The position numbers and the translations under genes were made by a program. A DNA stretch of 64,000 bases from Actinotalea solisilvae (GTDB taxonomy: Bacteria > Actinomycetota > Actinomycetes > Actinomycetales > Cellulomonadaceae): assembly GCF_016464425.1 (NCBI RefSeq), contig NZ_JADDKQ010000003.1, forward strand, positions 124,001-188,000, written 5' to 3'. Positions within the stretch are counted from its first letter, which is position 1. Each line of letters starts with the position of its first letter. The notes beneath the pieces are model-generated. The model was not told the DNA's origin. It saw only the letters and a program-made list of their open reading frames with translations, and made no database searches. Shown in pieces: positions 24,870 to 34,314 of this stretch.

Positions 24870-27407
24870 ATGTGGCACCTGACCCTGCGGAACGTCGTGG
24901 CGCACCGTGCGCGGTTCGCCCTCACCCTGCTCGCCGTCGTCCTGGCGGTGACCTTCGTGTCCGGGAGCCTGCTGCTCACCGACACCTCCGACCGGCTGCT
25001 CGAGGAGCAGTTCGGCACCGCCGCCGCGGGTGTCGACCTCACCGTCCGCGGCGCCGCCGCGTTCGGGTCCGCGATGGGCGTCGAGGTCGACCGCGACCCG
25101 CTGACGCCCGACGTCGTCGAGCGCGTCCGCTCCGTCGAGGGCATGGGCGAGGTCGAACCCGTCGCGACCGGTCAGGGGCTGATCGAGGTCGACGGCGAGG
25201 CGCTCGTGCCCGTCGGCGCCTCGGTGCTCGCCTCGTGGGCGCCGGAGCCGTTCGGCGCGTTCACCGTGCGCGAGGGCCGCGCCCCCGCGTCCGCCGGCGA
25301 GGTCGTGCTCGACCTCGCGACTGCGCGCGACGCGGGCGTCGAGGTGGGCGACACGGTCGCCGTCCTCACCGACCTGCGCTCCGACCTCGAGGTCGTCGGC
25401 CTCGCGGGCTTCGGCGACGCCGACGGCGTGCCGGGCGCGACCCTCGCCCTCGTCACGCTCGCGGACGCCCAGCGCATGCTCGAGCTCGGCGACGGCGTGT
25501 CCGAGCTGCGCGTCACGACGGCCGACGGCACCTCGGTGCAGGACGCGCTCCCGACCCTCCGCGACGCGCTCGGCGACGAGTACGACGTCGCGACGGCGCA
25601 GGACACCGCAGCCGCGAGCGCCGACGCCGCGCAGGAGCAGCTCGGCTCGCTCGGCCTCGTGCTCACGGCGATGTCGGCCGCGGCCGTGCTCGTCGGCGGC
25701 CTGCTCATCGCCAACACGTTCGCGATCGTCACGAGCCAGCGGCGGCGCGAGCTCGCGCTGCTGCGGGCCGCGGGCGCCACCTCGGGCCAGGTGACGCGTG
25801 CGGTACTCGGCGAGGCGGTGCTCGTCGGCGCGGTGGGCGGCGCGCTCGGCACGGCGCTCGGCGTCGCGGCGGCGGGCGGGCTGCGCGCCGTCATGGGCGG
25901 CTTCGGCCTCGACCTGCCCCAGGGCGCGACGGTCGTCGCACCGGGCACCGTCGCGGTGTCGGTCGCCGTCGGCCTCGTCGTCACGGTCGTCTCGGCGGTC
26001 GGCGCGGCCCGGCGCGCGGCGCGCGTCGCGCCGGTCGAGGCGCTGCGGGCCTCGGTCGACCTCGCGGGCACGACGGCGCCCGGCCGCGTGCGGTCCGTGC
26101 TCCGCGCGGTCCCGCTCGCGCTCGGCCTGGCCGGCGTCGCCGCGGTCGTCGCGGGTGCCCCGGTGCTCGTCCTCGTGCCGGGCGCGGTCGCGACCGTCGT
26201 CGGGCTCGCGCTGCTGGGGCCGGTGCTCACGCCGCCCCTCGCGCGCGCCCTGGGCACCCCGCTGCTGCGCACCGGGGTCACGGGCCATCTGGCGCGCGAG
26301 TCGGCGGCCCGCGCACCCCGCCGCACGACGTCGACCGCGATGGCACTCGCGCTCGGCCTCGCGCTCATCGCCTTCATGACGGTGGTCGCGACGTCGCTCA
26401 AGGACGGCATGACGGGCGCGTACCGCGAGACGATCACGGCCGACCTCGTCGTCGAGAGCGCGCGCGGCGAGATGCTCGGCGGCCTCTCGACCGACGTCGG
26501 GCACCACGTCGCGGCGCTGCCGGAGGTCGGGTCGACGTCGCGCGTGCGCTACGGGCACTGGCTCGACGCCGGGCAGACGGGCGCGCTCGCCGCGGTCGAC
26601 CCGGGCACGCTGCGCGAGGTCGCCGACCTGGACGTCGTCGCGGGGTCGCTCGAGGCGCTGGACGACGGCGGCGTCGTGGTCGCGGAGTCGGTCGCGCAGG
26701 AGCGCGGGCTCGAGGTCGGGGACACGGTGACCATGACGTTCTCGGCCACGGGCGACCAGGACCTCCGTGTCGTCGGGGTCCTCGACTCCCTCGACGCGCA
26801 GGCGCTCTCGACGAGCTGGCTGGTCTCGCTCGGCACCTACGCGGAGCACTTCACGGAGGACGTCGACGCGACGGTCCTCGTGCGCGGGGCCGACGGCGTG
26901 CCGGCCGAGGAGCTCCGCGCCGCGGTCGAGGACGTGCTCGCCGACCACCCGACGGCGGCGGTGCAGGACCAGGCCGCCGCCGCGGAGGCCCGCGGCGCGA
27001 CCGTCGACCAGGTGCTGGGGCTCGTCACCGTGCTGCTCGTGCTCACGGTCGTCATCGCGCTGCTGGGGATCACGAACACCCTGGCCCTCTCGGTCGCCGA
27101 GCGGACGCGCGAGATCGGCCTCCTGCGGGCCGTCGGCGGGACGCGGCAGCAGGTCGGGGCGATGGTCCGGTCCGAGGCCGTCCTCGTCGCCGCCCTGGCG
27201 GCCGTGGTGGGCCTGGGTCTCGGCGTGGGGCTCGGCGCGGCGACGGTCACGGCGCTCGGGCGCACCGCGCCGCTGGTCGTCGCGCTGCCCGCGGGACGCC
27301 TCGCGGTCGTCGTCGTCCTCGCCGTGGTGGCCGGACTCGTGGCCGGCCTCGCGCCCTCGCGCCGGGCCGCGCGGATGGACGTGCTGGAGGCGATCGCGAC
27401 CCACTGA
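24870..27407 (+). CDS. MacB/FtsX-type ABC transporter permease, duplicated
   Basis: 845 residues with two MacB_PCD-FtsX units. An N-terminal helix (FALTLLAVVLAVTFVSGSLL) leads to a periplasm-type extracellular domain, then three helices with the FtsX pattern (NTFAIVTSQRRRELALLRAA). A repeat of the same follows after about residue 470, ending with ITNTLALSVAERTREIGLLR and APSRRAARMDVLEAIATH. This is the actinobacterial two-FtsX form with about 10 helices. It forms an operon with the upstream ATPase. Substrate unknown. Confidence 0.9.
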   Translation: MWHLTLRNVVAHRARFALTLLAVVLAVTFVSGSLLLTDTSDRLLEEQFGTAAAGVDLTVRGAAAFGSAMGVEVDRDPLTPDVVERVRSVEGMGEVEPVATGQGLIEVDGEALVPVGASVLASWAPEPFGAFTVREGRAPASAGEVVLDLATARDAGVEVGDTVAVLTDLRSDLEVVGLAGFGDADGVPGATLALVTLADAQRMLELGDGVSELRVTTADGTSVQDALPTLRDALGDEYDVATAQDTAAASADAAQEQLGSLGLVLTAMSAAAVLVGGLLIANTFAIVTSQRRRELALLRAAGATSGQVTRAVLGEAVLVGAVGGALGTALGVAAAGGLRAVMGGFGLDLPQGATVVAPGTVAVSVAVGLVVTVVSAVGAARRAARVAPVEALRASVDLAGTTAPGRVRSVLRAVPLALGLAGVAAVVAGAPVLVLVPGAVATVVGLALLGPVLTPPLARALGTPLLRTGVTGHLARESAARAPRRTTSTAMALALGLALIAFMTVVATSLKDGMTGAYRETITADLVVESARGEMLGGLSTDVGHHVAALPEVGSTSRVRYGHWLDAGQTGALAAVDPGTLREVADLDVVAGSLEALDDGGVVVAESVAQERGLEVGDTVTMTFSATGDQDLRVVGVLDSLDAQALSTSWLVSLGTYAEHFTEDVDATVLVRGADGVPAEELRAAVEDVLADHPTAAVQDQAAAAEARGATVDQVLGLVTVLLVLTVVIALLGITNTLALSVAERTREIGLLRAVGGTRQQVGAMVRSEAVLVAALAAVVGLGLGVGLGAATVTALGRTAPLVVALPAGRLAVVVVLAVVAGLVAGLAPSRRAARMDVLEAIATH

Positions 27408-27539
27408 CCCCACCACCCGCGCGCAGGCCGCCCGCGTCGTCCGGCAGGATCCCGGTAGTTCCACCGGCGAGACCCCGGCGGCGCGGGCGGCAGCCTGGTC
27501 CCAGCAGGTCCACCACCCGAGACTCCCCAGGAGCCCGCC

Positions 27540-28058
27540 ATGACCGTCCCGACCACCGCGTCGCCCGCCGCCCCGTCGACCGTCACGATCCGCCGCGCCG
27601 TCCCCGCCGACGCCGCGACCGTCCAGACCCTCGTCCTGGAGATCGCCGCCCACGAGGGCGACACCCACCACGTGCGCGTCACAGCCGAGCGCTGGGAGCA
27701 GCTGCTCGGGCGCGACGACGTCGTCGTCCTCGTGGCCGAGCGTGACGGCCGGGCGCTCGGCTACACGTCGGCGGTGCGCCGACTGCACCTGTGGAGCGGC
27801 GGCGACGTGCTCGCCGTCGACGACGTCTGGGTGCGGCCCGGCGAGCGCGGCGCCGGCCTCGGTCGTCGGCTGCTCACCGCGATGGCCCGGCTCGCCGCGC
27901 CCGAGGGGCTCACGCTCACGTGGGGCGTCGAGCCCGAGAACGCGGGCGCCCAGCGGTTCTACGCCGGGCTCGGCGCGACGCTGCGGGACAAGGTCCTCGC
28001 CGGCTGGTCGCCCGACGCGTACGGCCCGCTCGTCGCCGCGGACGAGGTAGCCCGATGA
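27540..28058 (+). CDS. GNAT family N-acetyltransferase
   Basis: 172 residues with the GNAT core: VTIRRAVPADAATVQTLVLE at the start, beta-4 VDDVWVRPGERGAGLGRRLL with the acetyl-CoA binding R/Q-x-x-G-x-G/A loop, and LTWGVEPENAGAQRFYAGLG at the end. It would transfer an acetyl group from acetyl-CoA to an amine. ATG 27540 has CCAGGAG upstream. It overlaps the MFS gene by 4 bases (ATGA), so the two could work together in drug modification and efflux; this is inference. Confidence 0.88.
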   Translation: MTVPTTASPAAPSTVTIRRAVPADAATVQTLVLEIAAHEGDTHHVRVTAERWEQLLGRDDVVVLVAERDGRALGYTSAVRRLHLWSGGDVLAVDDVWVRPGERGAGLGRRLLTAMARLAAPEGLTLTWGVEPENAGAQRFYAGLGATLRDKVLAGWSPDAYGPLVAADEVAR

Positions 28059-29527
28059 CCGCCGTCCCCCCGCCGGTCCCCGCGGCACCGGCAATCCCCG
28101 TGCCCGCCTCGAGCGCACGACGCACCGCCGCGCTGGGCCTGCTCGTCTCCGCGCAGTTCGTGGTCATGCTCGACACGTCGATCGTCAACGTCGCGCTGCC
28201 CTCGATCCAGCGGGACCTCGACCTCACGCCCGCGGGCGTCGCGTGGGTCGTCAACGCCTACGTGCTGGCCTTCGGCGGCCTGCTGCTCCTCGCGGGGCGG
28301 GTGGCCGACGTCGTCGGGCGGCGGCGGATGCTGCGGATCGGCGCGGCCGTGTTCACCGTCGGGACGCTGCTCGCGGGGGCCGCCACCTCCGAGGCGCTGC
28401 TCGTCGCGGGCCGCGTGGTGCAGGGCGCCGGCGCCGCCGCGCTGAGCCCGGCCGCGATGGCGCTCCTGCTCGCGATGTTCCCGGGCGTCACGCGGGCGCG
28501 GGCCATGGCGGCCTGGGGCGCGGCGTCCACGCTCGGCGGCGCCTCGGGCGTCGTCATCGGCGGCCTGCTCGCCGGGACCGTCGGCTGGTCGTGGATCTTC
28601 TTCATGACCGTGCCCCTGACCGTGACCACGCTGGTCGCCGCGCCGCGCCTGCTCGACGGCGCGCGCGGGCGGGGTGGGCACGAGCCGGGTGCGGCGGGTC
28701 CGCGACGCCGGTTCGACGCGCTGGGCGCCGCGACGATCACGGGCGCGGTCCTGGCGGTCGTCCACGCCGCCCTCGCCGTGCCCGACCAGGGCTGGGCCTC
28801 GCCGTCGGTCGTCGTGGGCGCCGTGGTCGCCGTCGTGCTGCTCGCGGTGTTCGTCGCGGCCGAGCGGCGTGCGGCCGACCCGCTCGTGCCGCTGGACCTG
28901 TTCCGGTCGCGGCCCCTGTCGACCGGGGTCGCGCTGGCCGTGCTCGGCGGCGGCACGCGCGCCTCGACGTTCGTCCTCATCGCCCTGTTCCTCCAGCAGG
29001 CGCTGCGGATGGAGCCCGAGGTCGCGGGTCTCGCGATGGTGCCGACGTCGCTCGCCGGCTTCGTGGTGTCGCTCGCCCTCCTGCCGCGCGTGCTCCGGGC
29101 GATCGGGCCGGAGCGCAGCATGGTCGTGGGGCTGGTCGTGCTTGCGGGCGGGCACCTGTGGCTCGCGCGCACGCCGGTCGGCGCGACGTACGCGACCGGC
29201 GTGCTGCCGGCGCTGCTCCTCGTCGCGACCGGCGTCGCGCTCAGCTTCACGCCCACGACGATGGTCGTCGCCGCGGCCGTGCCCGAGCACCGCACCGGCC
29301 TGGCGTCGGGGCTCGCCGGCTCGGCGACGCAGGTCGGCGCCGCGCTCGGCATGGCGGCGTTCACCGCGATCGGCACCGCGGCGACGCTCGCCGACGGCCA
29401 GGCCGACGTCGTCTCCGGGAGCGGCTACGCGGCCGCGTTCACGGCGGCGGCCGTCGTCTCGCTGGTCACCGCCGCCCTGGGCGCGACGCTGGTCGCGCGC
29501 CGGGGCGCGCGTCGGGCGGGCGCCTGA
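28055..29527 (+). CDS. MFS transporter, DHA2 drug:H+ antiporter type
   Basis: 490 residues with about 14 predicted helices. DHA2 motifs are present: QFVVMLDTSIVNVALPSIQ (motif D1), WVVNAYVLAFGGLLLLAGR, the A motif VADVVGRRRML, and motif C region GGASGVVIGGLLAGTVGWSW. It is expected to expel toxic compounds using the proton gradient. It overlaps the GNAT gene start-to-stop and ends 2 bases before the opposing SUFU gene. Substrate unknown. Confidence 0.9.
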   Translation: MTAVPPPVPAAPAIPVPASSARRTAALGLLVSAQFVVMLDTSIVNVALPSIQRDLDLTPAGVAWVVNAYVLAFGGLLLLAGRVADVVGRRRMLRIGAAVFTVGTLLAGAATSEALLVAGRVVQGAGAAALSPAAMALLLAMFPGVTRARAMAAWGAASTLGGASGVVIGGLLAGTVGWSWIFFMTVPLTVTTLVAAPRLLDGARGRGGHEPGAAGPRRRFDALGAATITGAVLAVVHAALAVPDQGWASPSVVVGAVVAVVLLAVFVAAERRAADPLVPLDLFRSRPLSTGVALAVLGGGTRASTFVLIALFLQQALRMEPEVAGLAMVPTSLAGFVVSLALLPRVLRAIGPERSMVVGLVVLAGGHLWLARTPVGATYATGVLPALLLVATGVALSFTPTTMVVAAAVPEHRTGLASGLAGSATQVGAALGMAAFTAIGTAATLADGQADVVSGSGYAAAFTAAAVVSLVTAALGATLVARRGARRAGA

Positions 29528-29529
29528 CG

Positions 29530-30168
29530 TCAGGCCCGCGCGGGGTCCGTCACGAGCAGCGGGCTTGCCCCGGCGAGGCGCGCGAGGACGGCTTCGGTGG
29601 ACGTCGTGACCATCTCGGCCCGCTCGGCCTCGGTGATCCCGACGAGCTGGTGGAACGCCAGGCGGCCGTTGGGCGTGTCGATGACGCCGAGCTGCGGGTC
29701 CTCGACCACCGCGAACGCGGTGAGGCCCGTGGCGGGAGCGTCCGGCACGTCGGGGTGGCCGGTGACGGGGCGACCGAGGTCGATGCGGTGGCCCGCGAGC
29801 GGGATCGCGCGGGTCGCGTGGATGTGCCGGCCCATCGCGTTGAGCATCGTGAAGGCCCACCCGGGCGCCTGGGTGTCGCCGTCGGCGCGCGGCACGCGCA
29901 TCGTGAGCTCGAGGCCCCAGCCCGAGTAGTCCGGGTGCGACGTCGGCTGCTTCTCCCAGAGCTCGCTCAGCCCGTAGGTCACGAGGTGCCAGTGGTCGCC
30001 GGCGTCGTGGGCCGCGCAGCCGGCGAGGTTCGTCGCCTCACCGGCGACGGGCTCGTAGGAGACGTGCTGGTGCGGCGCCGGACCGTAGACCGCGACGAGC
30101 GCGGCGTCGATCGCGTCCCAGCCGGGTGAGGCGAGCTCGCGCTCGGGTGCGGGGGTCTCGTCAGGCAT
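29530..30168 (-). CDS. Suppressor-of-fused (SUFU) domain protein
   Basis: 212 residues with the SUFU fold segments HWHLVTYGLSELWEKQ, YSGWGLELTMRVPR and LVGITEAERAEM. Bacterial SUFU proteins often act as immunity proteins in toxin loci, but many are free-standing and of unknown role. ATG 30168 is chosen because the family starts close to the helix PGWDAIDAALVAVYG. No toxin gene is adjacent here; the neighbours are an MFS exporter (convergent) and a DUF2306 gene upstream. Confidence 0.85.
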   Translation of the reverse strand: MPDETPAPERELASPGWDAIDAALVAVYGPAPHQHVSYEPVAGEATNLAGCAAHDAGDHWHLVTYGLSELWEKQPTSHPDYSGWGLELTMRVPRADGDTQAPGWAFTMLNAMGRHIHATRAIPLAGHRIDLGRPVTGHPDVPDAPATGLTAFAVVEDPQLGVIDTPNGRLAFHQLVGITEAERAEMVTTSTEAVLARLAGASPLLVTDPARA

Positions 30169-30248
30169 GGCGGCGAGCCTAGGCGTCCGCCCGGACCACG
30201 GCCGGGTGGTGCCCGGCGCGCGGGATGTCCAGGTCGCGTCGGCGTCGC

Positions 30249-30920
30249 TCACCAGCGCCGGATCGCCCACTCCCCGACGGCGACGTTGATCGCCCAGCCG
30301 GCCGCGAAGAGCGCCGCCTCGGTGAGGCCGGTGAGGGGACCGAGCAGGGCCTCACCACCGAGGAGCACGAACACGTGCGTGCCCGCGCCCTGCCCCAGCG
30401 CGTACGCGCGGACCATCCACGCGCGGTGCGCGCGCAGGTCGCGCCCGAGCGCCCGGAGCACGCCGAGGACGAGCGCCGCGACCATCGCGACGCCGACCGC
30501 GATCCGCACGACCACGAGGGCACCGTTCGCGCCCGGCCCGACCGCTGCGAGCGTCAGCCAGATGCCGCTCACCGACGCGAGGACGCCCGCCGGCACCGTG
30601 ACGCGTCCCGCGATGCGGTGCCAGCGCGGCCGCCGCCGCCGCAGGCCGCGGTGGAACTGCAGCGCCCCGAGCAGCACGTAGACCGTGATGCCGACGATGT
30701 GCGCGACGAGCGCCGGCACGGGCGTGGGCGGCGCCCCGAGGTCGGCGCTGACGTCGACCGCGCCGGCGAGCGACGCGAGCCGCAGGGAGCCCGCGCTCAT
30801 CGGGACGAGGCTGAGCAGGATCAACGCGGTGGGCAGCACCCACGCGGGCGCCCACGGCCGACGCCGTCGGGGGCGGCGCGCGGGGAGGGAGCGCGGGAGC
30901 GGGGCCTCGATCGTCGTCAT
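30249..30920 (-). CDS. DUF2306-like membrane protein
   Basis: 223 residues with a basic, Pro/Arg-rich N-terminus and about seven hydrophobic helices. HIVGITVYVLLGALQFHRGL and LRAHRAWMVRAYALGQGAGT carry the His residues typical of DUF2306 proteins, which may bind haem or metal in the membrane. Function is unknown. It lies between the SUFU gene and a two-component system on the same strand, 86 bases from the latter, and could be its target. Confidence 0.75.
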   Translation of the reverse strand: MTTIEAPLPRSLPARRPRRRRPWAPAWVLPTALILLSLVPMSAGSLRLASLAGAVDVSADLGAPPTPVPALVAHIVGITVYVLLGALQFHRGLRRRRPRWHRIAGRVTVPAGVLASVSGIWLTLAAVGPGANGALVVVRIAVGVAMVAALVLGVLRALGRDLRAHRAWMVRAYALGQGAGTHVFVLLGGEALLGPLTGLTEAALFAAGWAINVAVGEWAIRRW

Positions 30921-31006
30921 GCGTCGATCGTCGCGAGCGCCGCGCGGCGCCGGATCGGCCGGACGACCGGGCGGTGGCCTCGTCCTTTCGGCCGAGGCCT
31001 GGCCCC

Positions 31007-31681
31007 TCAGTCCGCGCGACCGCCGTCGATGCGACCGGTCTGGTAGGCCCAGAGCGCGAGTTCGACGCGGTTGCGGACGCCGAGCTTGGCCAGGAGGTTC
31101 GCGACGTGCGTCTTCACGGTGCTGAGGGTGACGAAGAGGGCGCGCGCGATCTCCTCGTTCGTGCGGCCCGCGGCGACCTCGCGCAGCACCTGCTCCTCGC
31201 GCTCGGTGAGCGGGTCGATCGGCTGCGCCGCGCCGCCCCGGGTCGACGTCGGCTGCGTCGCGAAGGCCCGCAGCAGCCGGGCGGTGACGGCGGGCGCGAT
31301 GAGCGCGTCGCCCGCGGCGGCCGCGTGGACGGCCTGGGCGAGCAGGTCAGGCCCGGCGTCCTTGAGCAGGAACCCGCGCGCGCCGGCGCGCAGGGCGTCG
31401 TAGACGTGCTCGTCGAGGTCGAAGGTCGTGATGACGACGACGGGGATCGGGTCGGCGACGTCGGGCCCGGCGAGCTCGCGCGTCGCGGCGATGCCGTCGA
31501 GCACGGGCATGCGGATGTCGAGCAGGCAGACGTCGGGCCGCAGCGCGCGGGCGAGCTCGACGGCGCGCCGCCCGTCGCCCGCCTCGGCGATGACCTCGAT
31601 GCCCGGCTGGACGTCGAGGATCATCCGCAGCCCGGTCCGGACGAGCTCCTGGTCGTCGGCGAGCAGGACCCGGACGCTCAC
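31007..31681 (-). CDS. NarL/FixJ-family response regulator
   Basis: 224 residues. The receiver domain has VRVLLADDQELVRTGL, phospho-Asp in VCLLDIRMPVLDG, and the KD pair in GFLLKDAG. The C-terminal LuxR helix-turn-helix is LTEREEQVLREVAAGRTNEE then STVKTHVANLLAKLGVRNR. GTG 31681 overlaps the kinase stop codon, so the pair is translationally coupled. It probably controls the nearby DUF2306 gene or distant targets. Confidence 0.92.
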   Translation of the reverse strand: MSVRVLLADDQELVRTGLRMILDVQPGIEVIAEAGDGRRAVELARALRPDVCLLDIRMPVLDGIAATRELAGPDVADPIPVVVITTFDLDEHVYDALRAGARGFLLKDAGPDLLAQAVHAAAAGDALIAPAVTARLLRAFATQPTSTRGGAAQPIDPLTEREEQVLREVAAGRTNEEIARALFVTLSTVKTHVANLLAKLGVRNRVELALWAYQTGRIDGGRAD

Positions 31682-32811
31682 GACGCCGGGCCGGTGCGCG
31701 GGAGCGTGGCGGTCACGGCCCAGCCGCCGTCGGGCGCGGGCCCGGCCTCGCACGTCCCGCCGAGCAGCGCTGCGCGTTCCCTCATACCGGCGAGACCGTA
31801 GCCCTCACCGGACGCGCGCGCGGGCGGCTCGCCGTCGTCCGTCACGACCAGGCGCACGACGTCGCCGTCGACGGCCGCGTGGACGCGCACAAGCCGGGGC
31901 GAGCGCGCGTGGCGGCGTGCGTTCGTCACGGCCTCCTGCGCGATCCGGTAGACCGCGGCGCCCACCGACGGCGCGACGGCGTCGACGTCGCCCGCGACGG
32001 TGACCCGCACGGACGGGCCGGGGCCGGCGTCGTCGGCGAGAAGGGCGACGTCGGCCAGGCGGCGCTGCGGCGCGTCGACGTCGGCGCCGGGCTCATCGCG
32101 GCGCAGCGCGCGGACGATGGTGCGCATCTCGGCGAGGGTGCGGGACGCCTCGGCCTCGATGACCGCGAGCGCCTCGGTCGCGGCCTCGGGCCGGTGGGGG
32201 GCGACGGCGAGCCCGGCCTGCGCGCGCACGGCGATCGCCGAGACGTGGTGGGCGACGGTGTCGTGCAGGTCCCGCGCGAGCTGCTCGCGCTCGAGCAGCC
32301 GCACCTCGTCGAGCGCGCGCTGCCGAGACCTCGCGCGGTACCGCATGGCGGCGCCGAGCGCGAGGCTCGCCCCGAGGATCGCGAGGCCGCCGAGGACGTC
32401 GCCCGCGGGCGTGCCGTTCACGAGCGGGTCGACGAGGCCGAAGGCGACCATCCCGACGGCGCCGACGATCGCCTCACGCCCCGACCCCCAGCGCACGACG
32501 GCGTACGCGAGGCCGAGCACGAAGACGCTCACGTAGATGTCCGGGCCGCTGCTCAGGATCGACACCAGCGTCAGCCCGACGGCGGCGACCGCGAGCGCGA
32601 GCAGGGGGCGGGTGCGGCGCCAGAGGAGGGTGCCCGCGAGCGCGAGGGTCGCGAGGAGCGCGCCGAGGTGGCCGGCGAGGTCGGTCCGGAGCGCGACCTC
32701 GAGGAAGGCGATGACCAGCGGGATCGCGAGGGCGACGGCGTCCGCGGCGCGGCTGGTGCGCGGCCGGGGCGGGCGGGGTTCCGCCCATGCGGAGCGCAGC
32801 GGGGTCGTCAT
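31678..32811 (-). CDS. NarL-type sensor histidine kinase (HisKA_3)
   Basis: 377 residues. Several membrane helices form the N-terminal half (ALAIPLVIAFLEVAL onward), with no obvious extracellular sensor. The dimerisation motif LARDLHDTVAHHVSAIAV holds the phospho-acceptor His183. The ATPase part has AVYRIAQEAVTNARRHA and GYGLAGMRERAALLGG. This is the short membrane-sensing kinase common in actinobacteria. It overlaps its response regulator gene by 4 bases. Confidence 0.9.
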   Translation of the reverse strand: MTTPLRSAWAEPRPPRPRTSRAADAVALAIPLVIAFLEVALRTDLAGHLGALLATLALAGTLLWRRTRPLLALAVAAVGLTLVSILSSGPDIYVSVFVLGLAYAVVRWGSGREAIVGAVGMVAFGLVDPLVNGTPAGDVLGGLAILGASLALGAAMRYRARSRQRALDEVRLLEREQLARDLHDTVAHHVSAIAVRAQAGLAVAPHRPEAATEALAVIEAEASRTLAEMRTIVRALRRDEPGADVDAPQRRLADVALLADDAGPGPSVRVTVAGDVDAVAPSVGAAVYRIAQEAVTNARRHARSPRLVRVHAAVDGDVVRLVVTDDGEPPARASGEGYGLAGMRERAALLGGTCEAGPAPDGGWAVTATLPRTGPAS

Positions 32812-32881
32812 GCGGCGACCGTACGGCAGCGGGCGGGGCGGCCAGATCGGCCGGAAGGACGAGCGGTGGAAGGGCCCCCGG

Positions 32882-33301
32882 TCAGGCGCCGTCGTACGCC
32901 GCGCGGGCGGCGACGACGTCGTCCATGTGGTCCTGCGCCCAGTCCTTGATGCCGCGGACCAGGGCGTGGAGCGACAGGCCGAGGTCCGTGAGCTCGTAGT
33001 GGACGGTGACGGGGACGGTCGGGGTGACCGTGCGCGTCACGAGGCCGTCGCGCTCGAGGGACCGGAGCGTCTGCGTGAGCATCTTCTGGCTCACGCCGGC
33101 GAGCGTGCGGGCGAGCTCGGAGAACCGCATCGGCGCGGGACCGCCGGCGCAGTCCGGGCCGCTGCCGAGGGCGGCGACGACGAGCGTCACCCACTTGTCG
33201 GAGAGCCGGTCGAGCAGCTGGCGGCTCGGGCAGGCCGCGAGGAACGCGTCGTACTGCACCTTCGCCTCGGCGCGCTGCTGGGCGGCGGTCATGGTCGGCA
33301 C
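32882..33301 (-). CDS. HxlR family transcriptional regulator
   Basis: 139 residues with the HxlR winged helix: CPSRQLLDRLSDKWVTLVV with the conserved N-terminal Cys and KW, MRFSELARTLAGVSQKMLTQ, then LRSLERDGLVTRTV and VHYELTDLGLSL. GTG 33301 is preferred because GAGGAG is 5 bases upstream, whereas ATG 33292 is 14 bases away. HxlR proteins often sense electrophiles or redox change through the Cys. It is divergent from an aldo/keto reductase, with two inverted repeats between them. Confidence 0.9.
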   Translation of the reverse strand: MPTMTAAQQRAEAKVQYDAFLAACPSRQLLDRLSDKWVTLVVAALGSGPDCAGGPAPMRFSELARTLAGVSQKMLTQTLRSLERDGLVTRTVTPTVPVTVHYELTDLGLSLHALVRGIKDWAQDHMDDVVAARAAYDGA

Positions 33302-33320
33302 GGTGTCTCCTCGAGTGACC

Positions 33321-33356
33321 TAGGCACCTCGAAGTGCCTACTTCCTGACGGGAAGT
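33321..33356. promoter_or_regulatory. HxlR-type operators between hxlR-like gene and aldo/keto reductase
   Basis: TAGGCAC-ctcgaa-GTGCCTA (33321-33340) has perfect 7-base arms. It is followed directly by ACTTCC-tgacg-GGAAGT (33340-33356), with perfect 6-base arms. HxlR regulators commonly bind such sites in divergent promoters. Binding is inferred. Confidence 0.6.
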
Positions 33357-33408
33357 TACCCCACCAGAGTGGAGCACGTCAGCACCGCCCCTGCGCGAGA
33401 GGCAGAGC

Positions 33409-34281
33409 ATGAGCACCACCACCTCCACCACCCTTCCCGGCGGCACCTGGGCCCTCGGCGACCTCGACGTGACGCGCGTCGGCTACGGGGCGATGCAGCT
33501 CGCCGGCCCCGGCGTGCTCGGCCCGCCGGCCGATCCCGACGCCGCGCTCGCCGTCCTGCGTGAGGCCGTCGCCCTCGGCGTCACCCACATCGACACGAGC
33601 GGGGCCTACGGGCCCGGGGTCACCAACCGGCTCATCCGCGAGGCGCTCTACCCGTACGAGCGCGTGACGGTCGCGACGAAGGTCGGCGCCGTCCGTGACG
33701 CGCAGGGCGGCTGGCCGCCGGCCCGGACGCCCGACGACCTGCGCCGCCAGGTCGACGCGAACCTCCAGACGCTCGGCGTCGATGTGCTCGACCTCGTGTA
33801 CCTCCGCCTCGGCGACGCGATGGGAGCGGCGTCCGAGCCGGTGACCGAGGCCATGGAGACGCTCGCGGACCTGCAGCGGCAGGGCGTCATCCGGCACCTC
33901 GGGGTCAGCAACGCGCTGCCCGAGCAGGTGGCGGAGGCGCGCGCCGTCGCCCCGATCGTGTGCGTGCAGAACCTGTACAACCTGGCCGTCCGGCACGACG
34001 ACACCCTCGTCGACGAGCTCGCGCGCGACGGGATCGCGTTCGTGCCCTTCTTCCCGCTCGGTGGCTTCAGCCCGCTGCAGTCGGACGCGCTCTCGGCGGT
34101 GGCCGCGCGGCTCGGCGCGACCCCGATGGCGGTCGCGCTCGCGTGGCTGCTGCAGCGCTCGCCGAACATCCTGCTCATCCCGGGGACGTCGTCGGTGGCG
34201 CACCTGCGGGAGAACGTCGCGGGGGCCGGGGTGGTGCTCACGGCCGGTGACGTCGCGGAGCTCGATGCGATCGGGGGATGA
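33409..34281 (+). CDS. Aldo/keto reductase
   Basis: 290 residues, TIM-barrel reductase using NADPH on aldehydes or ketones. Catalytic Asp and Tyr are in HIDTSGAYGP and Lys is in VTVATKVGAV. The usual catalytic His after beta-4 is absent (DLVYLRLGD), as in the YdbC-like pyridoxal-reductase-like branch. NADP contacts are in LLIPGTSSVAHLRENVA. Being divergent from an HxlR regulator fits induction by a reactive carbonyl compound. The reductase may detoxify the inducer; this is inference. Confidence 0.9.
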   Translation: MSTTTSTTLPGGTWALGDLDVTRVGYGAMQLAGPGVLGPPADPDAALAVLREAVALGVTHIDTSGAYGPGVTNRLIREALYPYERVTVATKVGAVRDAQGGWPPARTPDDLRRQVDANLQTLGVDVLDLVYLRLGDAMGAASEPVTEAMETLADLQRQGVIRHLGVSNALPEQVAEARAVAPIVCVQNLYNLAVRHDDTLVDELARDGIAFVPFFPLGGFSPLQSDALSAVAARLGATPMAVALAWLLQRSPNILLIPGTSSVAHLRENVAGAGVVLTAGDVAELDAIGG

Positions 34282-34314
34282 GGGGAGGTCCGGCGCCGTC
34301 GGCCGAGCCGGCCG

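Noticed and set aside
29530-30168. SUFU protein considered as immunity protein of a toxin cassette
   Set aside because: No toxin, partner or coupled gene is adjacent; the neighbours are an exporter and a DUF2306 gene.
30185-31046. Plus-strand frame opposite the DUF2306 and regulator genes
   Set aside because: Arg/Asp/His/Glu-rich shadow with no motif; the opposite strand has clear membrane and receiver signatures.
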